DNA of 64,000 nucleotides from an uncultured Bacteroidales bacterium (GTDB lineage: Bacteria > Bacteroidota > Bacteroidia > Bacteroidales > P3), in contig CAJTPR010000002.1 of NCBI GenBank assembly GCA_910578275.1, forward strand, positions 198,358 to 262,357, in the 5' to 3' direction. Under the pieces are notes generated by a model. It worked only from the letters and a program-made list of their open reading frames with translations. It was not told where the DNA came from and searched no databases. Numbering within the stretch: the stretch's first letter is position 1; the number at the start of each line of letters is the position of its first letter. The position numbers and the translations under genes were made by a program. This document shows, in pieces, positions 54,201 through 62,300 of the stretch.

Positions 54201-54674
54201 GGCTTTGAGAAGTACAACGTCTTGGTTTCCGTTACCGACAACAAGCCCGAAAGTTTCGTGAAAGTAGGTGGAACCCGTGAGGCTCCCGCAGAGTGGACGG
54301 CGGTGAATGTCGATTTGGCCGAATATGCCGGCAAGGAAGTGCATGTGGCCATTCAATGCGTCTCCTTCGATGCTTTCGCCTTCATGATCGACAATATCGT
54401 CGTTGGCGGAGGCGTTGGCAACGAAGTGGCTTCCAATGCGGTTCGTGTCACGGTTTATCCTAACCCGGCCAGCGAGATGATTCTCGTCAACGCGGACCAG
54501 GCCATCGAACAGGTTGCCATCTTCCAGGTTACCGGCAACATGATCTATAACTCGCCCGACAAGATGAATACCGAGGAATTCCGTTACAACGTGAGCGGCC
54601 TTGCTCCGGGCATCTATCTTGCCCGCGTCAAGACGGCCCAAGGCTATGGCGTGGTCAAGTTCATGGTGCGATAG
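51291..54674 (+). CDS. Type IX secreted protein with CARDB-like and cleaved-adhesin-like domains
   Basis: The 1127-residue protein has a signal peptide ending at AFAQ. The region after it resembles a short pre-domain. Next come CARDB-like beta domains typified by VAIEITNNGAATIDSCTVF and FTITNWGRKAIDKAVVTI and VRVRNNGYEAAQAPLSVLV. Two jelly-roll domains of cleaved-adhesin type follow; the second has AWLISPKLQLPAATAG and FMIDNIVVGGG. The type A sorting domain starts at VYPNPASEM and ends KFMVR. It is expected on the surface or released; the cleaved-adhesin fold is known from the haemagglutinin and gingipain adhesins of Porphyromonas. Substrate unknown. Confidence 0.86.
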   Translation: MKRFFFSLGLSVTILLSTAFAQENMQKKSAPRGEAVTGFSNVNKISPLNKFGHKRIKPFSTATKNRTVILPQACYKSVENPDKAMIKVVVTMDWEDGTGYQVLLDDKHEIVSYVNDKDQLDQTAIDEIYAAATSKIPADAKPEIGGSSIVADSEHPVAVDSAYIEPGTYDLLFVNPSPDYDDPEIMLVYLANNGYFDDIVFEAGTTYVFTIAQAGSGDYVTLIPKYDLAATKLELPVGNCAATEAEVAIEITNNGAATIDSCTVFYTVKGMDGTASADTVKEKIRIDLALGESRKHVFSAKLAFTQDTVLTVVGGIYPVGSETETGNNYIENIVVRKSAVQVPYSFDLSAYDVTYNQNDWEMMEGDGIVALGNYAVAAPAITRCISMEADESCRFSFDYMAGFSFFGFEFSATFGVKFGKAGTDVSTWETVLFEEDVFVEDFDTKSIAVTAKEAGEYAFCFFEDTTSMGGGIIIARLSIGEIHDYDVKMKDFVTGMPRITPVEQAEATFKGNFTITNWGRKAIDKAVVTISMNGKELVKKDVVLGAAGTEKKEVFDLPVSGLKANDEVEFTATVAIDSNDADLANNSLTSNVEISDVVMAYDHVTEDMYTNDYAIGASGGNIGCGIPFTINRKDTLTAVSAGWSERSEDMEILIAVNRWNAGNETLGDLLFQNTYRRGTDAGQREYAIPALLLEPGDYILSVHQRGTSYGLICDGKPSGALYIVTNDPATKQTNLGTPAIRAIFGHDGKPMAKDLAVLEISSPKETGLFTNEEPIVVRVRNNGYEAAQAPLSVLVNKTALPVQNVNLPAYAEAEFTFKGDLSASDAEFLLTAFTALQGDEDMQNDTCFKTVHSLPAASPYVMNFEYGEDFAIADEFVPAWKGIDMSGAYYQYGFNVSYPHRQEPVGFMSFPNGTTALTAYEGERFGIVFGSGDQNDQPLESNAWLISPKLQLPAATAGVSFHVKSATVEYGFEKYNVLVSVTDNKPESFVKVGGTREAPAEWTAVNVDLAEYAGKEVHVAIQCVSFDAFAFMIDNIVVGGGVGNEVASNAVRVTVYPNPASEMILVNADQAIEQVAIFQVTGNMIYNSPDKMNTEEFRYNVSGLAPGIYLARVKTAQGYGVVKFMVR

Positions 54675-54711
54675 TCGTTTTGTGATTTCTTCCCCGACTT
54701 GCCGGGGAAGA

Positions 54712-54757
54712 AGGAAAGGGCGGCAGGAATTTCCTGCCGCCCTTTCCTGTTTTTTTC
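54712..54757 (+). terminator. Intrinsic terminator after the 1127-residue secreted protein gene
   Basis: An 18-base arm (54712-54729) is followed by its perfect complement (54731-54748) and then TTTTTTT. The innermost pairs must open to form a loop. It separates the secreted-protein gene from the convergent helicase gene. Confidence 0.9.
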
Positions 54758-54842
54758 GGGGGTCCGTTTCAAGATTCAGGAGACGGCTTGCATGTGACAG
54801 ACCGGCCGCAGATGCCCTGGCGCAAACGCCTTGCCTGTGGAT

Positions 54843-56984
54843 TCATCGGACGATGCCTGCCACCAAGGCAAGGATTTCATCCCCGTATTGGCCGGCCTTT
54901 ACCTTGCCGATACCTTTTATGTCGAGCAGGTCTTCCTTGGTCTGTGGCATTTTTTCGGCAATGCCCAGGAGGGCTTTCTGCGACAAGACCATATAGGCTT
55001 GTTTTTCCTCCTCCTTGTATTTTTTCGTCCTCCATGCCTTGAGTGCGTCCAGAAGTTGTCCGTAGGCCGGATTTTCAACGTTCTCGTCGATTTTTTCCGT
55101 TATTCCGCTTTCCTTGCCTTCCTTGCGTTTCCGCAAAGGGGCGGGCTTGGAATCGGCGGCCGGACTTGCGAACTGCGCCGATTTGGCTCGCAGGTAGGCG
55201 GAAGCGTCGAATGCCTTGTTCTGGCACACGAGACCGAGCGTTTCCTGCTTTTCGGAGAAAAGCCGTTTCAAGTCCGTTCTTTTCGCCGAGAGGCTTTCCT
55301 GGTTCTTTTGGTTGTCGAGTTCCACCGAAAGGCGGGGAATGAGCGGTTGCAGGATGTTTTCCACTTGTTGCAGGAAATACGCGGCGGCTTTGTGGCAACG
55401 TTCATCCTGGCGGGGCTTTTCGTGCTGCCGCAGTTGGTTTATTTCCACGAAAAACCGTTCTCCGACTTGATAGACGTTGCGGTCGAAATCCTCAAGGACT
55501 TGCAGGAGGTCGGCATGCAGGCGCGGATAGAGGTTCCGTAGCGATCTTCCGGAGAGGTGGGCGATGTCGGCGATGCACTGGCGCAAGGCCAGGAAGTTGA
55601 ACTGTTCGCGCATCAGTCCGAACCGGTAATTTTGCTTGCAAGCGTCGGCAAATTCCTTGCTTACTTGCAGTTCGGGGCGTTGCGGGAAGTCGTCCACTTG
55701 GGTGTCGGCTACCAGCGACCCGGGACCGAGCGGCGAACGGAGCACGATGCCATCCAAGGTCCGGCAACGGCTCAGGGCAACGTAAACCTGACCGTGCGCG
55801 AAGGCACGTCCGGCATCGATGACCACCTTTTCGAACGTAAGCCCTTGGCTCTTATGGATCGTGATGGCCCATGCCAGCCGCAGGGGAATCTGCGTGAAAC
55901 TGCCCTCTACTTCCGCTTTTATTTCCTTGGTTTCGTTGTCGATGACATATCTGGTGTTTTCCCATGCGTCGGGTTCCACCTTTATTTCTTGGGAATCGCC
56001 CGTTTCGTTCCGGCAACTTACCCAGACCGCGTTTTCCTCGCAACGGGAAACCAGGCCTATCTTGCCGTTGTAATACCGACGGTCGGCAGAAGAGTCGTTT
56101 TTCACGAACATGACCTGCGCGCCCGGCTTGAAACGCAGCACGGCGGCGGTCGGATAGGAAGATTCGGGAAACGTGCCGCTTGTCCGCGCCTCGTATGTCC
56201 GTTCCTTTCGGGGCAATGCCGCCAAGTTGGCATCGTTGATGCGGTCGCTTTGGTAGTTGTGCGTGGTAAGGGTCACGTAGTTATCTTTTTCGGGCGGAAT
56301 GAAGTCCGGAATGTAGCGCGAACGCAGCAATTCGAGCGTGGCGGGGTCGACATCCCTGTTGCGGATCCTTTCCAACAGCCGTATGAACCTTTCATCGTTC
56401 TGGCGATATATCCGGCACAATTCGATACAGGAGAACCCTGCCGTCTTCAAGGCTTCGCTTTCGAAGAAATAAGGGGAGGCATAGTGGTTTTTCATTTCCT
56501 CCCATTCGTCTTCCTTCACGATGGGGGAGAGTTGCTGCAAGTCGCCTATCAACAGGAGCTGGACACCGCCGAAAGGCCTCGGGTCTTTCCGGTATCGTTT
56601 GAGTATGTTGCTTACCTCGTCCAGCAAATCGGCACGGAGCATGCTCGCCTCGTCGATGACCAGCAGGTCGATGCCGCGCATGAGGCTTATCTTTTCCTTT
56701 CCCATGCGGAACCTGCTCTTTCGATGGTAGCCGGGCAGGTAGAGTCCGAACGGCAATTGGAAGAAGGAATGGATCGTGCTGCCTCCGGCGTTGATGGCGG
56801 CGATTCCGGTAGGCGCCAGCACGATCATCCTTTTGGCTGCCCGTCGTACCAATTCCTTGAGGAAAGTGGTTTTGCCGGTTCCCGCCCGACCCGTGAGGAA
56901 AAGGTTGCGGGAGGTTTCTTCCACCATTTCCATGGCCAGTATGAACTCGGGATTCATTTCGGTTTTCATGCGTGTGGTTTTCAT
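54843..56984 (-). CDS. Pif1-like superfamily 1B DNA helicase with C-terminal HRDC domain
   Basis: The 713-residue protein starts its helicase near FLTGRAGTGKTTFLKEL (Walker A), then APTGIAAINAGGSTIHSFF, the Walker B LLVIDEASMLRADLLDEV, LLLIGDLQQLSPIV, and motif VI-type AWAITIHKSQGLTFEKV and VYVALSRCRTLDGI. The C-terminal ~75 residues are an HRDC domain (QLLDALKAWRTKKYKEE and KEDLLDIKGIGKVKAGQYG), as in RecQ. Pif1 enzymes unwind DNA 5' to 3' and resolve G-quadruplexes. The start is uncertain: 57074, 56984, 56969 and 56957 are all in frame. 56984 was taken because a near -7 box (TACCTTTA) lies at 57062-57069. Confidence 0.88.
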   Translation of the reverse strand: MKTTRMKTEMNPEFILAMEMVEETSRNLFLTGRAGTGKTTFLKELVRRAAKRMIVLAPTGIAAINAGGSTIHSFFQLPFGLYLPGYHRKSRFRMGKEKISLMRGIDLLVIDEASMLRADLLDEVSNILKRYRKDPRPFGGVQLLLIGDLQQLSPIVKEDEWEEMKNHYASPYFFESEALKTAGFSCIELCRIYRQNDERFIRLLERIRNRDVDPATLELLRSRYIPDFIPPEKDNYVTLTTHNYQSDRINDANLAALPRKERTYEARTSGTFPESSYPTAAVLRFKPGAQVMFVKNDSSADRRYYNGKIGLVSRCEENAVWVSCRNETGDSQEIKVEPDAWENTRYVIDNETKEIKAEVEGSFTQIPLRLAWAITIHKSQGLTFEKVVIDAGRAFAHGQVYVALSRCRTLDGIVLRSPLGPGSLVADTQVDDFPQRPELQVSKEFADACKQNYRFGLMREQFNFLALRQCIADIAHLSGRSLRNLYPRLHADLLQVLEDFDRNVYQVGERFFVEINQLRQHEKPRQDERCHKAAAYFLQQVENILQPLIPRLSVELDNQKNQESLSAKRTDLKRLFSEKQETLGLVCQNKAFDASAYLRAKSAQFASPAADSKPAPLRKRKEGKESGITEKIDENVENPAYGQLLDALKAWRTKKYKEEEKQAYMVLSQKALLGIAEKMPQTKEDLLDIKGIGKVKAGQYGDEILALVAGIVR

Positions 56985-57110
56985 GTATCCGTCCGTGAAC
57001 GTGAAAGCGGGCGGAACCGGGTCGCGTCCAGGCCTGTTTTCTTGGATGGCCCTTGTTTCCGTAAAGGTATCCAATATCGCCCGTTTTCGGAAGTTTTTCT
57101 TTCTTCATGG

Positions 57111-59336
57111 CTAATATTCCACGTTGCAAGGTTCGGAATAGGCCGACCAGGTTCCGTCCTCGTATTCGAATTGGACGACGTATGCGTATTCCGTATTCAT
57201 CTTGACCGAAAAATCCGTGTAGGATTCATCTTCGGCCTTTTCGGAATCCAATGTGGCTAGCAGCCGCAGTTTCCCGTTTTCCGGGCGACGATATACGAAT
57301 ACGTGCCGGATGGGTTTTCCATGCCGGTTTTTCCATTGCAGCTGCACGTAACGGTTTTCGGCATCCGTCACCGCGAATGGCATGCCGGGTTTCAGCCGCG
57401 GGATATACATGGTCTGGTAGGCGAAAGGGGTGTTCGACGTGTCGGCCTGCTTGTCGGAGCCGTAGGCCACGATGTTGAACGAGTAGCGTGTGACATGCTG
57501 CCGTTCGGGCAGCGTGAACGTGAACGAGGTGGATTCCGGGGCTTTCTCGTTTTCTTTCAGTGGAAAATCCTTGACGGCAAACCATTTGGAAGAATCGCTT
57601 CTGCATAGCAACAGATGGCCGCGGACATTGGACGAGGAACTGTTGTACCACGTCAGTTCCACTTTGTCGTCGTCCAGGCGGCTCCTGCGGGAAAAGACGG
57701 CGGGTGCGGGCTTGTCGGGCAACAGGTTTTTCACGGCTAGGAGCCGGCTCGGTGCGGAAAGGTTGCCGCTGGCATCCGTCGCCCTGACCGAATAATAGGA
57801 ATATTGCCGCGTGTTCAAGGAAAGCGTATCGTAAAACACGGTGTCTTCAAGGCTTCGCGAGGTGACCTGCACCGGTTCGGCCGTCTTGTGCGTTTGCCGA
57901 AACACGCGGTAGCCCGAAACATCGGCATCGGCGGACGGTTTCCAATGCAGGCGGACGATGCCCGCACTGTCGACGGTACAGGAAAGTCCTTGCGGGGGAG
58001 AGGGCGGGATGCTGTCTTTTTTCCAGTAGAAGAAAGGGCGCGAGAGCGTGCTTTTTCCGTCCGTGCCTTTCGTTTCGACATGAAAGTAGGAAGAAACGCC
58101 CAGCCGTCCGAGGTCCAACACGTGGCGGCGTGTCGCGGGCGACAATGGCCCCAAGAGCAACGTCCGCTCGTCCTCTCCGGGCTCCGGTGACGTGGATACG
58201 TAAATGGAGAATCCTTTCACCGAGGCCATGTTTTCTTCGGGATACGACCAATGGAGAAAGACTTTTTCCTTTGTGCGGCTTATCGAATCCATGACCGCCG
58301 TGGCCAGTGGAACGCCCGTGCTTTTGCCGTACCGGCTGCGCGCCACCGGAAACTCGTGGCCGAACAAGTCCACGCCGATCACGCGATAGGCGTAACGGTC
58401 TTGGCCATCAGGCAAACTGTCGCGGAAATGCATCTTCTTGGAAACGTTTTCCTGCAATATGCCGAGCGGGGTCTGGTTGAGACGGACATGTTCCGTCGGC
58501 TTTCTGCGGCCTGAACCGGCCTTTTGCGTGCTTCGCTCCACATAGTAGCCCGTGCAATGGTTTTCGCAAAGACGGTAGTCCCATTCCAGGTTGACAGTCA
58601 GATACCCGAAATCCGTCCTTATCTCCTGCACGGGCGGAATCAGCGTGCCGGGTTCCATACGCGTGAAATACAAGGCGGTGTCATGTCCGTCCGTGCTGTC
58701 GGAGAAGTTGGCGTACAAACGATAGAGATAAAAATGGCCGCTTTCCACGTCATTGTCCACATATCCCGTTTTGCCCGCGCAAGCCACGGCGAACGAACGA
58801 TCGTAGGCCGTGTTGGCCAGCACGAAACGCACTTGTTCGCGTTCCATGTCTTTCGCCAGCCTGTTCCAGGAAGACAGCGCCGTTCCGCCCAATGACAGCG
58901 AAAACCCGGGATTGAACACCGCTTCTCCCAATACCGCCGCATACGTGTCGGTGTCGGCCATGGCCGCCCATCGTGCCGTGTCGGTTTGCAAGAAAGGCGA
59001 AATTCCGACGATCTTTCGCGCAGGTACGTACGGAAGGTTTTTCCGGGTGGCTTCGGACATCATGACCGTGTCGAAGTCGTAGCGTTCCAAGGTCCAGCCG
59101 CTCTCCAGGGTCTTTCGCCATAGCCGGGGCGTGGAAGCGGCCCAACGGAGTCGTACGTGGTCACGGTAGGCTCTGCCTGCCAGGTGTATCCGCGCGCTGT
59201 CCGGGTCTTGCGCCCGTATGGCGGACAATCCGAGCAAAAGCAATCCGATGCCGATGCAGACGGCCGTTTTTGCCGTGTCGGGAGCAAGGAAGCGGGATTT
59301 CCGCGTCTTTTTCTTGTCTGTTGGATTCGTTTTCAT
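57111..59336 (-). CDS. Exported protein with fibronectin type III domains
   Basis: The 741-residue protein has a signal sequence with a basic start and a hydrophobic core (GIGLLLLGLSAIRAQ). The mature part has at least three fibronectin type III domains, typified by GIVRLHWKPSADADVSGYRVFR and TRQYSYYSVRATDASGNLSAPS, as well as DKVELTWYNSSSSNVRGHLLL and YVQLQWKNRHGKPIRHVFVYRR. It ends SEPCNVEY without a type IX sorting domain, so it is probably periplasmic or bound to the partner encoded upstream. The gene lies 41 bases after the 1483-residue protein's stop, or overlaps it by 10 bases if the ATG at 59387 is used. Confidence 0.8.
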   Translation of the reverse strand: MKTNPTDKKKTRKSRFLAPDTAKTAVCIGIGLLLLGLSAIRAQDPDSARIHLAGRAYRDHVRLRWAASTPRLWRKTLESGWTLERYDFDTVMMSEATRKNLPYVPARKIVGISPFLQTDTARWAAMADTDTYAAVLGEAVFNPGFSLSLGGTALSSWNRLAKDMEREQVRFVLANTAYDRSFAVACAGKTGYVDNDVESGHFYLYRLYANFSDSTDGHDTALYFTRMEPGTLIPPVQEIRTDFGYLTVNLEWDYRLCENHCTGYYVERSTQKAGSGRRKPTEHVRLNQTPLGILQENVSKKMHFRDSLPDGQDRYAYRVIGVDLFGHEFPVARSRYGKSTGVPLATAVMDSISRTKEKVFLHWSYPEENMASVKGFSIYVSTSPEPGEDERTLLLGPLSPATRRHVLDLGRLGVSSYFHVETKGTDGKSTLSRPFFYWKKDSIPPSPPQGLSCTVDSAGIVRLHWKPSADADVSGYRVFRQTHKTAEPVQVTSRSLEDTVFYDTLSLNTRQYSYYSVRATDASGNLSAPSRLLAVKNLLPDKPAPAVFSRRSRLDDDKVELTWYNSSSSNVRGHLLLCRSDSSKWFAVKDFPLKENEKAPESTSFTFTLPERQHVTRYSFNIVAYGSDKQADTSNTPFAYQTMYIPRLKPGMPFAVTDAENRYVQLQWKNRHGKPIRHVFVYRRPENGKLRLLATLDSEKAEDESYTDFSVKMNTEYAYVVQFEYEDGTWSAYSEPCNVEY

Positions 59337-59377
59337 CTTGTCTTGATTTTCTTGAAGGATGCCGGATTCGTCGGCTT

Positions 59378-62300
59378 TTAGTCCCATTTGTTGTTGAAAA
59401 CCGCCCGCTGCACCGAAGTCAGCGTGCCGTCAGGCAAGACATGCCGCAATTCCACGGGGTAGAAGCCTTTCTTTATCGGAACGAAACTTTTATTGAGCCA
59501 TCGATAGTGGAAAGGCAGGGCGAATATGCCCGCTTCCGCCACCCCGACGAGCACCTCGTCGAAGTCTTTCTTGTATTGCAGGGGCTGGCAATAGATCCAG
59601 GGAAAACGGTCGTTGTCGTCTTCGACGTATAGTTCCGAGGCGTAGACCGCCCAGTCGGGAACGATTTGCGGATGCTCTCCGGTTCGTTCGAATTTCACGG
59701 CGTTGTTGTACGGATAGGCTTCATAGACCAATGGGTAGACATGATTCCGATAATAGTTTTCCGTACCCAGGTCGGCATAGGCTCTCACCAACGGGCGGTT
59801 GTCGCTGTATGTCGTTCCTGTCCGTTCGGCCTGGTCGAAAGGTTCGCCTGCTTTCATGGCGGCTTGCAGGTAGTGAACGTCGGGCGAATGGGTGTAGTAG
59901 CCTCCTTGTCCGTCGTCGTGCAAGACCGGCGTGCGATAGGTTTCCGTCAATCGCGTGCCGGCTATCTTGGCCGGGAACGTTTCGTACCTGCTGCACGAAA
60001 ACCGGTAGCGTAGCACAAGCTTGTCTTTGTCGGAAGTCATGATGGATGCCTTCCCTAACCTTATGCTTTCCTGTTCCAGTTTTCCGCCTTGTCCTTCGTA
60101 GAGCGTCACGCCCGTTGTGCGGGTGGAGGAAATCGGGTCGGAAACGTCGGCCGCGGAGGGATGGCTCACCGGGACGGAGGGCTTGCCCTTGTATTGCAAG
60201 ACGAACAAGGCCTCGTACCCGGCTTGCGGCTTGAATCCGTCGGGAAAATACCAAAGGATGCGTTTTTCCGCCTGGTTGTAACTGAAAGCGGCGCGGAGCG
60301 TGTCGTTTCCGGAAACGAAATATACCCGTTTGGAATAGTCTTCGTCCGTCAGCAAGTCTTTCATGCCTTGTTTGAGATAGATGAAACCCGTCTTGTGTTC
60401 CTTGGGCAGGAAATATCGTTGGTCGCGGACAGGGTAGCAGCATCGGACATTGCTCCAGGGAATGCTGTCGGGAGCGTTGCCGGTGGTGAACGCGTAGCGT
60501 CTTTCTTCCTTGTATGCGGCGCCTTCTTCGTCCTTGAGATCCGTCCATGAGGAGCCTTTCTTTTCCTTGGCCTTGACGGCGAGCCGATAGTCGAGTTTCA
60601 CTTGTGCAGGCAATATGTCGTGGCTTCGGAATTCCACGATCCTTTTTTCTTCGTTCCATTTGAATTTGCCGTCGAGCCGGGTTCCGCCATGCCAAAGTTC
60701 GTATTGGTCGAGTTTCAACTTGATGTCTTTCTTCTCGTTGTCGTATTCTTCGTTTATTTCGGTTTCCATGGGCAAGGTGAACGCCGCTTGCGGAATGGTG
60801 AAGACATCCACGTCCCGGGCATTTTCGGCAGGGTGCATGTCGGCGATGATTTCCGCCCCGTCGGCAAAACCTTGGCTCGACATCGTGCAGGCTTCTCCCA
60901 AGTCGAAATCCACATGGAACCGTCCTTTGACCAGACCGTTCAAGATGGAAACGTTCACGCCGAAACCGCCGGCGAAGGAAGAGGGAGCGGGCAGCCCCGC
61001 CTTCAACATGGCGCCTACTTCGCCTTTGAGTATCGAGAAATTGCGTTTGCGTCCGAACAATTTCAGGTACAGTCCCATGTCGGCCATCATGTAGGCGTAA
61101 GCCTGGCCTTGCGCGTACCAGCCGTTCATGCCCGGTTGCCTGCCGGTTTCGGCGCAGAGGGTGTTGAGGTATCTTTTCATCATGATGTCGAATCCTACTT
61201 CGGCGTCGAACCTGGCATAGAAAAGCAACAACGGAATCGTTCCCGTGCCGAGTCTGAAATGAGAGCCGAACGCGAAGCCTGCGCCCTTTTCCAGTTGGCT
61301 CAGGTCGGGTGTCTCGTGACGGGAATGTCCCAGCAGGGTCGATACCTTTGACGGCATGGGGGGAAAGGCCGGCAAATGGCTTCCGGTCATGAAATAGGAA
61401 TCAAGCGAAGCCTGGACGGCGCCGATCTTTACTTTCAAGCCGAGCGGGTGGGCAGGTTCGCCGGCCTTGATGTACCATTGGCGGTCGTCGCCTCCGAACG
61501 ACATGCCCACGCTTCCGATTTTTCCGTTTGCGCCCGCACCTTTTATGACGCCCAAGTCCATGAACGCGTCGCAATCGGCCGTGAAGCGTTTGGCGGCAAC
61601 GTCCAGTTTCAGGTCTACCTGTGCGGAGATGGCGGCTTCCTTGGCTATCGCGCGTCGTTGGTCTTCGAGGGAAGGCTGTATCTTCGATGCCAGCTGCTCC
61701 ACTTTCTTGGGAAAACGCCTGATGCCTTCAAAGTCGTTTGCCATCAATTGTCCCGCGCCGCGCAGTGAAAGGTCGGACAGACCGCCGTTCTTGTTGAAAA
61801 GCATTTCGAAAGAGAGTTCGGCGTTGAAGGTCTTTTCGTCGTTGGTGGCGAGCAGCACGGAGGCTTTCACGCCCAGCGAGGAGTTGGGGTCGGGAACATA
61901 TTTCAATCCGCTTTTGTTGGACGGCTTGGTCGTTTGTTCAAACCGCATTTTCCGGTACGCGCCCCCGCCGAGCCCTGAAATCTTGAATCCGGGAAAGACG
62001 GGTATGCCCGTGGCGCCCAAAGCGGCCATCACGTCCACATACCAGTAACGGAAGCCGGTACTGCCGAGCGCCATGTCGGCCTGGAACGAGAAATGGAGCG
62101 GAACGATGCCCAACTTCACGCCGCCTTGGAATCCGTTTCCATATACGGGATCGTCGTCTTTCATTTTCACGTGTCCGTTGAACGAAAGGAAAGAATTGGA
62201 GAAATCCACCTTCGCCTCGCCCACCTTCACGCCTTGGAATTTCCATTGCTGCTTGTTGTTTTCCTTTTCGATGAACGAGTGTATGCCCAGGTCGAGTTCT

